A DNA stretch of 64,000 bases, from positions 1-64,000 of the forward strand of contig CP090855.1 in NCBI GenBank assembly GCA_041879425.1, read 5' to 3'. The translations under genes were made by a program, and so were the position numbers. Source of the stretch: Vibrio pomeroyi. GTDB taxonomy: Bacteria > Pseudomonadota > Gammaproteobacteria > Enterobacterales > Vibrionaceae. This document shows positions 42,046-52,150 of this stretch, one piece after another (the stretch's first letter is position 1; each line of letters opens with the position of its first letter). Below the pieces are notes generated by a model. It saw nothing but the letters and a program-made list of their open reading frames with translations. It searched no databases and had not been told where the DNA came from.

Positions 42046-43377
42046 ATGCATATTACTCAAGGTCCTCAATATAATGGTAAAGCGTCTAAACGCTTACATG
42101 TTATGGCGAAGCCGATTGGCGCAGCGTGTAACATTGACTGTAAATATTGTTATTACCTAAGTAAGCAAGATTTGTTGGAGTACAAGAAAGGTAGTTCTCC
42201 AAGAATGGATGATGAGACGCTAGAGACTTATATCCGACAATACATCGAAGGTCAAAATACGCCAGAAATCATCTTCTCATGGCAGGGCGGTGAACCTACC
42301 ATGCTAGGTTTGGCTTATTTTGAACGCGTGGTTGAGCTACAGAAAAAGTATCAGCCCGAAGGTGTGTTAATTTCAAATGACCTACAAACTAATGGCACCC
42401 TGTTGAATGACGATTGGGGCCGCTTCTTAGCAAAGAATAATTTCCTGATCGGTTTGAGTATTGATGGCCCTGAAATGCTGCACAACGCTTACCGTACCAA
42501 TCGAGCGGGTCGTGGCACATTTAAACAAGTGATGGCTGCTGTCGAGCTGCTACACAAGCACCAAGTCAAATTCGCCACGCTTACCTGTGTGAACAACCTG
42601 ACCAGTCAAAATGCACTCGAAGTGTATCGTTTCCTACGTGATGTGGTGAAGTCTCCACAAATGCAGTTTATTCCTATCGTAGAACAGAAAACCTTTAGAA
42701 CCGTTGCACCGCAAACGTCTCAAGTGAGTGAGCAACTCAAGCAAGGTGACAAGCGTCTTATCCCGGGCCACAAAGATTCGATCATGGAATCATGGTGTGT
42801 TTCGGACTTAGCGTGGGGCAACTTCCTAATTGCTGTGTTTGATGAGTGGGCGAAGCACGATATCGGTAAAGTGTTTGTTCAGTATTTTGAAGCGAGCTTA
42901 GAAACGTGGATTGGTCGCCCAAACCCGCTTTGCACCCTGAATGAGATCTGCGGCAAAGGCTTAGCGATGGAGCCAAACGGCGATGTGTTCTCTTGTGACC
43001 ACTACGTTTACCCTGAATATAAAATTGGCAACATCCACCACGAGAAGCTTGATGACCTAGCATATAGCGCACCACAACAGAAATTTGGTTTCGCTAAATC
43101 ACGTACGCTGACGAGCCAATGTCAGCAATGTGATTACAAGTTTGCTTGTCATGGCGAGTGTCCGAAAAATCGCTTTATCAAAACTCGTGCGGGTGAGCCG
43201 GGCTTGAACTATTTATGCGCGGGCTGGCACAAGTTCTTCTCTCATGTTGATAAATCGATGGCGTATATCGCGCGTGCGATGAGACACCCTGTTGCTCATG
43301 GTAAGTACAGTGATTCTGTGATGATGGCGCGTCGAGCAGAACTGGCAAAACAAACGACGTTTGAGACCAAGTTTTAA
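42046..43377 (+). CDS. Anaerobic-type sulfatase-maturating radical SAM enzyme
   Basis: The product has 443 residues. The radical SAM cluster motif CNIDCKYCYY lies near residue 29-38, followed by SWQGGEPTM and a C-terminal SPASM region with many cysteines (CTLNEICGKG, CDHY, CQQCDYKFACHGECPKN). This is the layout of anSME enzymes, which convert the cysteine or serine of a sulfatase CXAXR/SXAXR site into formylglycine without oxygen. The two sulfatases in this window carry CTAGR and are its likely clients. It acts in the cytoplasm before export. TAGGTAGG precedes the ATG. Confidence 0.93.
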   Translation: MHITQGPQYNGKASKRLHVMAKPIGAACNIDCKYCYYLSKQDLLEYKKGSSPRMDDETLETYIRQYIEGQNTPEIIFSWQGGEPTMLGLAYFERVVELQKKYQPEGVLISNDLQTNGTLLNDDWGRFLAKNNFLIGLSIDGPEMLHNAYRTNRAGRGTFKQVMAAVELLHKHQVKFATLTCVNNLTSQNALEVYRFLRDVVKSPQMQFIPIVEQKTFRTVAPQTSQVSEQLKQGDKRLIPGHKDSIMESWCVSDLAWGNFLIAVFDEWAKHDIGKVFVQYFEASLETWIGRPNPLCTLNEICGKGLAMEPNGDVFSCDHYVYPEYKIGNIHHEKLDDLAYSAPQQKFGFAKSRTLTSQCQQCDYKFACHGECPKNRFIKTRAGEPGLNYLCAGWHKFFSHVDKSMAYIARAMRHPVAHGKYSDSVMMARRAELAKQTTFETKF

Positions 43378-43482
43378 CTCAATTTCTAAATCAAGTTCTA
43401 GGTTCAGAGTTATCGATCCTAACGAAATTTAATCAGATATGAGTCTAGGGACAGGCTAAGTTCTCCAGCTTAAGGTAATACT

Positions 43483-44541
43483 ATGATCAAGAAGAGTTTA
43501 GCGACAGCGGTTGCTTTATTTATTTCAACGTCTGCATTGCTATCAACGTCAGCGATGGCGGCCAATAGCGTTCAACAAACCGTTGATGCACCGGCACAAA
43601 ATATCAATCAAGTGCTTGAAATGACGGACACTCAAACCCGCATTCAACAGTTGTCTTACATGGCGCAAGATCAGAATCAGTCTATTGAAAACCGTACAGG
43701 TGCGCTGCAAGAATTGGCATCTTACCCAAGCCAAAACGCGCTGGTGGCTGTTGCTAGAGGCTTGAAAGATCAAGACCCTGAAGTTCGCGAAGCGTCGGTG
43801 ATTGGCTCTGAACCTTATCAACTAGAACATCGCTGGGCATTGGTATCTCCGTTGCTTAAAGACAGCGATACCATGGTTCGCCACACGGCAACATCGAATC
43901 TAATTCGTGACTTTAATGCCTTAGATGAACAACAAAAAGCGCAAATTGAACCACCAGTAAAAGAGCTGATCAGTTTTCTAGAAACGCAAGAATCTGAAAA
44001 GTACCAATTGCTGTTTGCTGATGTACTTCGTTGGCACAACGAGTGGGATAAGGCGGAAACGGTTTATCTAGAACTCATCAAAACGCATCAAAAAGAGCCA
44101 CAAGTTTGGTTAAGCTACGCTGATAATTTCCGAGCGCAGAAAAAAGACCAACAAGCGGTCGATGTATTGGATCGCGGTTTGAAACATGTACCAGACAACG
44201 CAGCTCTGCATTACTCTAAATCTCTAACTCTGGTTCGCCTTGAAGATAAGAGCGCTGCGGCCAATGAAATTGAAGTAGCAGCTAAGTTAGCGAAAGATAA
44301 CAGCTATTACTGGTACCTCAATGGGGTATTACAAGAAGAATTAGACATCGATAAATCGACCAAGTCCTTCGAAAAAGCGTATCTGATATCGGGCTCTCCA
44401 GAGCAGTTGTACGCAGTCTGTGACATTTACGTACGCTACGGTAATGAGAAAACAGACGAATGCTTAGTAGAGCTTGCGAAAGTAGCGCCGGGCTATGTGA
44501 TTGACCAGCTCAAAGAGAAGCGAGTAGCGCCAAGCTCATAA
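43483..44541 (+). CDS. HEAT/TPR-repeat exported protein, heme-less paralogue
   Basis: The product has 352 residues with a signal peptide (cleaved near AMA-ANS) and no CXXCH site. It is built of HEAT-like repeats (about 60-160) followed by TPR repeats (about 180-330). It aligns along its length with the C-terminal part of the octaheme cytochrome at 23309: for example RWALVSPLLKD against RWQILEPLLKD, and YYWYLNGVLQEELDI against QYWYVYGLALEKSDV, with matching C-terminal KVAP segments. It probably binds the same partner without carrying electrons. It lies 105 bp after the maturase gene, with a strong terminator after it. Confidence 0.85.
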   Translation: MIKKSLATAVALFISTSALLSTSAMAANSVQQTVDAPAQNINQVLEMTDTQTRIQQLSYMAQDQNQSIENRTGALQELASYPSQNALVAVARGLKDQDPEVREASVIGSEPYQLEHRWALVSPLLKDSDTMVRHTATSNLIRDFNALDEQQKAQIEPPVKELISFLETQESEKYQLLFADVLRWHNEWDKAETVYLELIKTHQKEPQVWLSYADNFRAQKKDQQAVDVLDRGLKHVPDNAALHYSKSLTLVRLEDKSAAANEIEVAAKLAKDNSYYWYLNGVLQEELDIDKSTKSFEKAYLISGSPEQLYAVCDIYVRYGNEKTDECLVELAKVAPGYVIDQLKEKRVAPSS

Positions 44542-44580
44542 TATTTGAATGAGTCGATAAACTGAAATGTAGTTATTGAA

Positions 44581-44611
44581 AAGCCAGTCGAATCATTCGA
44601 CTGGCTTTTTC
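44581..44611 (+). terminator. Terminator after the HEAT/TPR gene
   Basis: AAGCCAGTCGAA (44581-44592) pairs with TTCGACTGGCTT (44596-44607), a 12-bp stem followed by TTTCG. Confidence 0.92.
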
Positions 44612-44705
44612 GTATTTGGAGTTCTGTTTGAAATGTATCGTTAGAACAAGACACAAGCCAGAGGCTTCAAAATGGGTGAGCTTAACCGCTCACCCTTAAA
44701 ATCAA

Positions 44706-46434
44706 TTATTCGCCCATTGAGCTGGATGCACGACGACGGTCTGTTGCGCCGTAGATCTTGCCATCTTTGACTTCAATCGCGTTCAAGCCACTCACCACTG
44801 GAATCACATGCACTGGATAACCGAGCTGCATGAACTCAGGGACCAACATTTCAGCATAGGTTTTCTTTTCAACCAACAAGCCTGTTGGGTCATAAGGTTT
44901 AGTTCTGTCTATCTTAGTGCCGTATTGAATGTTAGGCAGATCAATCGCTTCTTGAGCGGAGAGATCCCAATCGAGAACACCAACCACGGTTTTCAACACG
45001 TAACCTGGGATTTGCGAGCTACCCGGAGAGCCGACGACTAAACGCAGGTCGTCTTTTTTGTCCATCACCATTAACGGTGTGATGGCGGAGCGAGGGCGCT
45101 TACCAGCTTCGATGGCGTTTTGAGTCGGTTTGCCGTTAATGGTTGGTTTGGTCGAGAAGTTCGCCATTTGGGCATTAAGAATCACACCATCGACCATGAC
45201 TCCAGAACCCATGCCCGTTCCGACTGTGCTAGTCATAGCAATTGCATTACCATCTTTGTCGATGATAGAGATGTGACCGGTATCCTGACTTTCAAAGCCT
45301 TGATATTGTGCGTAGTCGATATCGGAAAGCTTGCCTGCCTTCGGGTTAGTCTGAGCAATACCATTTTCTGGAATCAGCTGACGTCGCTTATCAATGTAAG
45401 ACTTGTTGAGTAGGGCGCTCACTGGTGCTTCAACATAATCTGGGTCGCCTGCATAAGCGATACGATCGGCTTTCGCGATTCGCATCGCTTCGGTCATTAA
45501 TCGCCATGGCTCAGCATCGGTTTTGGACATGTCTGCCAAGTCATACGCTTCAAGCATTTCCAAGCTTTGAGCCACCATAACGCCACCAGAGGCAGGGTAG
45601 CCGAACGAAACAATCTTGTTTCCGCGGTAATCGCTCTCTATAACGTCACGCTGTTTCATTTGGTATTGCTCAAAATCTTCGATGGAGAGCTTAGCGTGAT
45701 CTGAATCGATGCGGCTGTTGACCGTTTCAACGATGTGTTTACCAAACTCGCCACCGTAAAGGTATTTGTCACCTTGTTGAGCGATGTTGCTCAGTGTGTC
45801 GGCAAGCTTTGGGTTGGTCATCAAAGTGCCTGTTGGTTTGATCTCATCGTTATCCCAATAGAGTGCCTTGATCTCTGGGTCTTCAATCAAACGAGTTTGC
45901 TCACGAACCACAATGTCGTAGGTAGCTATTAATCGCATAGCCTTTGCTCGCCAGTTCAATCGCTGGCTGAACTAGCTCAGACCAAGGCAGCTTTCCGTAT
46001 TCTTGATGGGCGTTATAAAGCAAACGAAGTGTACCCGGTACTGCGACAGATCGTGGTCCTAAAATCTCGTTTCGGCTGAGCGCTTTACCATCTTCCATAA
46101 ACATGTCTGGAGTTGCGCTAGAAGGGGCTTCATCACGTCCATCGAGTGCGAGAAATTGGTCTTTGTCTTGTTGATAAAACAGCGCGAAAGTGCCGCCACC
46201 AATCCCCGTCATATCCGGTTCGACAACCGACATGGTCATTTGCATTGCAACCATCGCATCAATGGCGTTACCACCTTGCTTGAGTATCGAATACCCAGAG
46301 CTGCTTACGTATGGGTTTGTCGCACTTACCATAAACTTCTCGCCACTTTCGTCTGGCGTAATTGGAAAAGGATTTGGTTCGGCCGCGAAACCGACCGCTG
46401 AAACCAAGCTTAAAGATAAAGTAGCTATTCGCAT
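44706..46434 (-). pseudogene. ggt: Gamma-glutamyltranspeptidase, frameshifted
   Basis: Two overlapping minus-strand frames together encode one gamma-glutamyltranspeptidase of about 575 residues. The first (46434-45901) has the signal peptide and the start of the large subunit (NAIDAMVAMQMTMSVVEP, TGIGGGTFALF). The second (from about 45940 to 44706) continues with the large subunit and the small subunit, including the nucleophile region DTGHISIIDKDGN and the PGSSQIPGY-type oxyanion segment. Moving between frames needs a +1 shift, equivalent to a one-base insertion or two-base deletion, near 45912-45945. This is either a broken gene, a sequencing error or, least likely, programmed shifting. If intact, the enzyme would cleave glutathione in the periplasm. 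Confidence 0.85.
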
Positions 46435-46630
46435 GCGTTCTCCGTTTAAGGTATCTGTTTATTCGCTCTAAGATTGACCGAATTGAGGCGGTGAAGTTCG
46501 TGGGTTTGCAGCCTTTTGACACAATGTTGACGACTCTGACATTGGAACAAAATCACCTCAATATGCACCGTTGAAACGATAGTTAGAGTTTATGTTTCAA
46601 TAGGGTGGACTGAAAAATGTCAGCGATAAA

Positions 46631-46670
46631 AAAGCCCAAGGTTACGTGAGTACCTTGGGCTTTGTTTTTA
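46631..46670. terminator. Terminator downstream of the porin-like operon
   Basis: AAAGCCCAAGGT (46631-46642) pairs with ACCTTGGGCTTT (46652-46663). T-rich stretches occur in both directions, and the hairpin lies 30 bp after the barrel gene stop on the minus strand. Confidence 0.85.
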
Positions 46671-46692
46671 ATAAATGCAGTCTAATTCGAAA

Positions 46693-47760
46693 TTAGAAAA
46701 CGAAACTCAGCATGATGGTGTAGAGCACTGCGTCTTTATCATCAAAATCTGTCTGGGCGTTAAAATCTTCAACAAAAGCACCATTTGTTTTACGAGCTTC
46801 AAAGTACTGCACCTCACCATTGATGGACACGTTAGGTAACACGTCGTAATCAACACCAATCAAATAGCTATTACCTGTTAGATGTTCATTAGAGTCAAAC
46901 TCTGCGCCATAAACCACGTAGGGAGTAAACGAATTGAGTCTGTAACCCAAACTTGCGTACATCGAAGAAGAGAAGTCACTGATTTGACCTTCACTGGCCA
47001 GTATTGCTTGGCCAAATTCGTACTCAGCACCTAACGACCAAAGTTGGATATGTTGGTTATCTTGTTTTGGAAGAGAACCAACGTTTTTAATCTTAACCGT
47101 CTGATCAAAGTTTGAATCTAAGAAGGATAAGTTCCAACGATAGTTCTCACCACTCAACTGAAGGTTAGCACCGAACATTCGATTGGTTTCAAATTCCAGT
47201 TCTGTGCTCGAATTGAAGTCGACTTCGTTTTTGTCTTTGATACCGAAGAACGGGGAAAGCAATAAGGTAGCCTCATCACTTACATCGTGAGTCCAACTCA
47301 CTTTGATACCATTGAACGCGGTAATACCCAGTACAGCGTTATACACCTCTGTAGGCGGCCTAGCGGTCATGTAGGCTTGGCCGACATAGTAGTACTCAGA
47401 GGCAAGAAACAGTGGAAGTCTTAATCGACCAACACTCACATCAAAGTCATTAAACTCATAGCCGAGATAAGCCCATTCTAGCTGTGGATCACTCCAATCG
47501 AACTGGGGTGCTTTAACAACTTGTACCGATGCTTTAAATGAGTTGTAGAAGTAGTCGAGTTGAACACCAAACGTGGTATCACAGTCGTAGCAGTTCTCAT
47601 CAGTAAAGCCACGATTGATGATTAAAGGGTTGTCGTTATCTGACGTTGCCCACGACGTTGAACCAAAGCCACTCAAGGATAGGTTATCGGTAAGTTCAAT
47701 AATGGCAAAGGCCGGAGAGGCAATCGAAGCACATAGCACTGACGTAATTATTTTTTTCAT
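46693..47760 (-). CDS. Outer-membrane beta-barrel (porin-like) protein
   Basis: The product has 355 residues with a signal peptide (cleaved near AFA-IIE). Strong beta-strand alternation and a terminal phenylalanine (LYTIMLSFVF) mark an outer-membrane barrel. Two cysteines in ENCYDCD could form a loop disulfide, and the spacing CXXC lacks the histidine of a heme site. It is the last gene of a three-gene operon with a PstS-like protein and a hybrid kinase, so it may be the regulated pore or part of the sensing complex. GGAGAAA precedes the ATG. Confidence 0.78.
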   Translation of the reverse strand: MKKIITSVLCASIASPAFAIIELTDNLSLSGFGSTSWATSDNDNPLIINRGFTDENCYDCDTTFGVQLDYFYNSFKASVQVVKAPQFDWSDPQLEWAYLGYEFNDFDVSVGRLRLPLFLASEYYYVGQAYMTARPPTEVYNAVLGITAFNGIKVSWTHDVSDEATLLLSPFFGIKDKNEVDFNSSTELEFETNRMFGANLQLSGENYRWNLSFLDSNFDQTVKIKNVGSLPKQDNQHIQLWSLGAEYEFGQAILASEGQISDFSSSMYASLGYRLNSFTPYVVYGAEFDSNEHLTGNSYLIGVDYDVLPNVSINGEVQYFEARKTNGAFVEDFNAQTDFDDKDAVLYTIMLSFVF

Positions 47761-47761
47761 A

Positions 47762-48238
47762 TTATTTCTCCGAACTTATAACGTAGAGAACGTTGGCATT
47801 TTGAGGAACCGAAGAGAGTGGGGAGTAACCAATACGGTTTGGTTTGTCGTCTAACCAGTCGACTAAACTGTCTGTTGATGCCGTTTTGATTTCTCTTGGA
47901 TAACGAGCTTTTCCTGAAAAAGATAAGCCAGCCCAGTGTGCGTTCATTTGAGCGGCGTTCTTCCCAAGTAGAAGCTGATAAAATGCCTCTCTTTCGGCAC
48001 TGTTTTCAGGCCAATCAGAGAGTTCTACACGCTTGCCGTTGAGACGTTTGGTTTTACCTCGATATAGCTTTCTCGCTTTGTTGATTGATATCTCTTCAAA
48101 CCCTGAGTCTAAAGAGAATATGGCGTAATCTTCTGCAGCATGAGCAGGGCTGAGAAGAAGCAAGCTTCCTAACAACCCTATCACTGTTGGTAACAGCGCT
48201 CTGCTCGAGAGTGTTTTAATTGTTTTGATCCAATCCAT
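47762..48238 (-). CDS. Small PstS-like periplasmic protein
   Basis: The product has 158 residues with a signal peptide (cleaved near AHA-AED) and resembles one lobe of the phosphate-binding PstS family, as in the short PstS-like proteins often found beside sensor kinases. Typical segments are ISINKARKLYRGKTKRLNGKR and a C-terminal IGYSPLSSVP. No phosphate transporter genes are adjacent. It lies 9 bp after the hybrid kinase and 1 bp before the barrel gene, with AGGAGAAA upstream. A role in presenting a ligand to the kinase is inferred. Confidence 0.78.
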   Translation of the reverse strand: MDWIKTIKTLSSRALLPTVIGLLGSLLLLSPAHAAEDYAIFSLDSGFEEISINKARKLYRGKTKRLNGKRVELSDWPENSAEREAFYQLLLGKNAAQMNAHWAGLSFSGKARYPREIKTASTDSLVDWLDDKPNRIGYSPLSSVPQNANVLYVISSEK

Positions 48239-48247
48239 TGGTTTCTC

Positions 48248-51200
48248 CTAACAAGTCGCACTTTCTATTTGGTGGAATAGTTTTTCTTTTCTTACGGGCT
48301 TCGCTACGTACCCATCCATTCCGGAATCAAAGCACTTTTGAATATCATCATCGATAACACTGGCGGTTAACGCGATAATAGGAGTCTTGCTTAAGCCTAG
48401 ATTTTTCTCGTGTTCTCGAATCTCCTTAGTTGCTGTGAAGCCATCCATCACCGGCATCATGCAGTCCATTAAAATAATGTCGAAGCTGCTGTCATTCTGA
48501 TACATATCAACGGCTATTTGGCCGTTGTCAGCAATTTCAAAGGCGTAACCGGCCTTTTTAAGCATGACTGAAGCAACTTTCTGGTTTACGCGATTGTCTT
48601 CAACCAAAAGGATCTTCTCAGACTTGCTTGGCACAACGTTAAACTCAGCTTGTTCTGGTAATGTTTGCTTGGCTGCTTGTGCACTATGAATAGGGGTAAC
48701 CGTTGAGTTTGTTGATGCTGCTGGCGCGGTATGCGTGGCTGGCAGTGGCATCGCTTCTACAGCCGCAAGCACTTTCTCCTTCAACATCTCGAACTTGAAT
48801 GGTTTTGGCACGTAGTCGTCCATACCCACGTCGAAACACTTTTGAATATCGTCATCAATCACACTGGCGGTGAGGGCGATGATAGGGATACGGCGCGTGG
48901 CATTGGTCTCTTTTTCAACTCGGCGAATGTTGCCTGTTGCTTCGAAGCCATCCATAACGGGCATCATACAATCCATAAGAATCGCGGCGTAATCTGGGTT
49001 TGCGGTAAACATGTCCACAGCTTCTTGGCCGTTATTCGCAAACTCAAATTCGAAGCCACTTTTTCCTACGTGAAGCCCGGCAATTTTCTGGTTGATCTTG
49101 TTGTCTTCAACGATAAGAATTTTGTGTTGAATGGTCGTAGCTTGTTGGTTGGCTTCTGACAATTCAGCTAAGCCTTGTGTATCACACAGTTCAACCGCTT
49201 TAATCAAGCGCAGGCCGAGCAGGGGCTGTGAGACTTGAGCTGTAATGCAGTGGCCGATATCGGCAGGGTCACTCAGGAATGAACGAATTAAACAAATCGT
49301 CGCGCCGCTCTTGTGGAGCTTGTCTAGATTGTCTGAATAGTCACTCGCTTGGAATGAATCGTCTTCAGCAAAAATGACCGTGATTGGCTTGTCGTGTTTT
49401 TTCGCTGAGATTTGCTCATTGATGGTGTCCGCACTGTTTGTTTGTTGAGTGACTTTCAAACCATACAGGTTAAGGTCGCTTTCTATACGTTCAGAAAGCA
49501 TGCTCTCGTTACCCAGAATGTAGATGTTTGCCGTTGCGGTGCTCGGTTTTGGAAGTGGTAAATCAACAGGGAGCGCGAGGTCGAAGTAGAAGCAACTGCC
49601 TTCTCCTTTGACTGAATCGAGTTGAATCTGGCCACCCATAAGTTCAACAAGCTGAGTACTGATAGCAAGACCAAGGCCGGTACCACCGAATTGTCTGGTC
49701 GTTGAATTATCTTCTTGAGCGAACGGTTCGAATATCTGTTTCTGTTGCTGTTTGTCGATACCAATACCGGTATCGCGCACTGCAAATCGAATGGTCACAT
49801 TGTCGTCAGATTGTTCGAGTGTCTTGATTGATAGCGTTACACCACCTTCGGCCGTGAACTTCACTGCATTCGACATAAAGTTCATCAAGATCTGTCTTAA
49901 GCGGTGGTCATCGATCATCACACGTGCAGGTGTGTCGGGGCTGATATCGACGTTGACTGATATTTTCTGCTCTTTGGCTTTAGGCGCAACAATCGAAGCG
50001 ATGTCGTAAATGGATTCTCGAACCGACGCTGAATGCGGGCTGATCAATAACATGCCAGACTCAATCTTAGAGAAGTCCAAAATGTCGTTGATAAGGCTTA
50101 ATAGGAGCTGAGATGAGGTCTCAATGGTATCGACGTAATCGCGTTGTGTCGGTGTCAGCGGTGTGTCCGAAAGGATTTCTGAAATACCGATAACCCCGTT
50201 CAGTGGGGTACGAATTTCGTGTGACATATTAGCCAAGAAGCTACTTTTGGCCTTACTGGCTTGTATCGCGTGGTCTTTCGCTTCTTCTGCGTCTTCTTTG
50301 GCGCGCTCTGCATCTTCTTTAGCAAGCGTTAGCCTTTCCTTTGCGTGTTCTCTTTCGATGGTTAGGCGTTCGACTTGTTGAGCAAATAGGCTGAGTTCGT
50401 CTTTACCCTGAATCAGCTTATCTAAAGAAGGGCGTTTTTCATCGTTTTCACTTTTCAGGAACTTAAGTACCAAACCTAGGTTGTTGGTGACTTGTCTTGC
50501 CAAGCTTAGGGTTAACCCCATGACAATAGTAGCGAGTAGGGCAACGATGGTAATAAACAATGTTCGTTGTACTTGCGCGTCTGATATGGCTTGCTCAACC
50601 TCTTGTTGGAACTCTTGCTTGATAACATTGCCGAGACTTTGTAATAAACTGAGTCGAGCACTCATCGCTTCCAGTCCGACTGAAACTTCTTGCGGTGTCA
50701 GTTGGCTAATGGCGTTTAGATCAAGTAGTGCGTTTCTGATCTCTTGGCTCTGAGCAAATACATCGTTTCTAAAGACCTCAACCATCAGTGACACTTGATG
50801 TTCATTGGCATTCAATGACACAAAGCGTTCTAGGAACAGTTGCTGTCTTTCACTCAAGGTTTCGATCTGCTCAGCAAGTTCTGGGTCGTATTCTTGGCTA
50901 GTCTGGAATATCTCAATCAGTGAGGTACCCAGCTTGAACTCTTCGTTTGACCAAAACATTAGCCATTCAAGTTGTTGTAGTGCGGTGAGGTGTTGTTGAA
51001 TTTCGCGCTTGGTATTTTCGAATGGGACTTTTTCTATCTCAAGTAACAACTGCTTGTATAAATCACTTTGCCACTCAAGGGCGTCCAGCTTATCGTAAGT
51101 GTCAGTCGCTTCCATCGTGGATAGGGTCGCTTCACTAAAATCCGCCACCAGTTGATTCATATCATCAGAAGCGTTTAAAAAAATGATGGGTGACAGCGTT

Positions 51201-51463
51201 TTTAACTCGGCCTTGACCTGGCTGCTTTGCGTAGCAAACTCTTCAGGGCTAGAAGCCAGAGTACTCCGATACAAGACCGAAATATCTTGCAGATACACAG
51301 ATAACTGATTGGTTCGTTCAAAATCGGTTAACTGGGTCGTTAAGATATAAGCTTGTCTGCCAGCAAGGAAGAGCAGTAGTGAAATGGGAAGTAGAACTAA
51401 GCCAAAGAGTTTATGTTTGACTGAAAGGTTATTCCAGACCGTAATCGCCATATAAGGATCCAT
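48248..51463 (-). CDS. Hybrid histidine kinase with two tandem receivers
   Basis: The product has 1071 residues. Two membrane helices (about 17-34 and 300-320) flank a long helical periplasmic region, and a coiled-coil stretch with repeated AKEDAE follows. The kinase core is intact ([40 protein letters not shown]). Two receivers close the protein, at about 780-895 and 950-1065, both with intact aspartate ([12 protein letters not shown]), threonine and lysine. They are close duplicates, sharing [18 protein letters not shown]. No Hpt domain is present, so a separate transfer protein is needed. It heads an operon with a PstS-like protein and a barrel. M5 (51451) is an alternative start. Confidence 0.92.
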   Translation of the reverse strand: MDPYMAITVWNNLSVKHKLFGLVLLPISLLLFLAGRQAYILTTQLTDFERTNQLSVYLQDISVLYRSTLASSPEEFATQSSQVKAELKTLSPIIFLNASDDMNQLVADFSEATLSTMEATDTYDKLDALEWQSDLYKQLLLEIEKVPFENTKREIQQHLTALQQLEWLMFWSNEEFKLGTSLIEIFQTSQEYDPELAEQIETLSERQQLFLERFVSLNANEHQVSLMVEVFRNDVFAQSQEIRNALLDLNAISQLTPQEVSVGLEAMSARLSLLQSLGNVIKQEFQQEVEQAISDAQVQRTLFITIVALLATIVMGLTLSLARQVTNNLGLVLKFLKSENDEKRPSLDKLIQGKDELSLFAQQVERLTIEREHAKERLTLAKEDAERAKEDAEEAKDHAIQASKAKSSFLANMSHEIRTPLNGVIGISEILSDTPLTPTQRDYVDTIETSSQLLLSLINDILDFSKIESGMLLISPHSASVRESIYDIASIVAPKAKEQKISVNVDISPDTPARVMIDDHRLRQILMNFMSNAVKFTAEGGVTLSIKTLEQSDDNVTIRFAVRDTGIGIDKQQQKQIFEPFAQEDNSTTRQFGGTGLGLAISTQLVELMGGQIQLDSVKGEGSCFYFDLALPVDLPLPKPSTATANIYILGNESMLSERIESDLNLYGLKVTQQTNSADTINEQISAKKHDKPITVIFAEDDSFQASDYSDNLDKLHKSGATICLIRSFLSDPADIGHCITAQVSQPLLGLRLIKAVELCDTQGLAELSEANQQATTIQHKILIVEDNKINQKIAGLHVGKSGFEFEFANNGQEAVDMFTANPDYAAILMDCMMPVMDGFEATGNIRRVEKETNATRRIPIIALTASVIDDDIQKCFDVGMDDYVPKPFKFEMLKEKVLAAVEAMPLPATHTAPAASTNSTVTPIHSAQAAKQTLPEQAEFNVVPSKSEKILLVEDNRVNQKVASVMLKKAGYAFEIADNGQIAVDMYQNDSSFDIILMDCMMPVMDGFTATKEIREHEKNLGLSKTPIIALTASVIDDDIQKCFDSGMDGYVAKPVRKEKLFHQIESATC

Positions 51464-51666
51464 CCAACTGTTTTTATATAAAAACAGTAGAATAAAAATG
51501 CCGATATGGAAACTTTGAAACTGTAAATTTAGTGGAAGTGTGGGAGGGGTATAAGTTCTTGTGATTCCAGAGCTTATTTTGAAATAGGTTCTCTTTGTAG
51601 CAAATTATAGCGATTGATAGTCGGTTTGTTTTTTTATGCTTATTGATGAATAACTTAAAAGACGCG

Positions 51667-52041
51667 CTAATGGGGGCGTTTTTTATCGAGACTTAATTCA
51701 AACAGTAATTGCTCTAACACGGTTTTTGCAGAAGGTTCTAACGTCCAAACACCAAGCATTCTGCTTAATGCCGCGCGGTATACTCTGTTTTTGAGTAGGA
51801 AGGCGAGCGTGCTAGTGTCATTACTTAATACATGCGTTTGCACAACGGTCAGTTCTGCTTTGTTCTCTATATCGATTTTTTGAAGATTGAAAGCGGGTAG
51901 GAAGGCACACTCATACCAAACCTCAACGATTTCTCGAAGTTCGATCTCTTCTTCAGGTACATCGCACTCCTGAAGTTGGTGGTTTTCAGGAATTGCGGAT
52001 AAGTAGGCTACATCAAGCTTGTCTGCAACGAATGTGTACAT
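51667..52041 (-). CDS. Conserved hypothetical protein next to the secretion operon
   Basis: The product has 124 residues, acidic and without signal or membrane segments, containing an alpha-helical C-terminal half (ALSRMLGVWTLEPSAKTVLEQ). I do not recognise a family. AAGGAAG lies just before the ATG. It begins 109 bp after the end of the adhesin secretion operon on the same strand, with no clear terminator between, so it may be the last gene of that transcript. Confidence 0.6.
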   Translation of the reverse strand: MYTFVADKLDVAYLSAIPENHQLQECDVPEEEIELREIVEVWYECAFLPAFNLQKIDIENKAELTVVQTHVLSNDTSTLAFLLKNRVYRAALSRMLGVWTLEPSAKTVLEQLLFELSLDKKRPH

Positions 52042-52150
52042 TGGCTTCCTTGTTATGGGGGATTCTAGAACGAATCATCTCTCTCACTTATGTTTTTGTC
52101 AATTACATCCATTTGTCTAACGAGTAATTTGTGAATAAGCGTTGTCGTGT

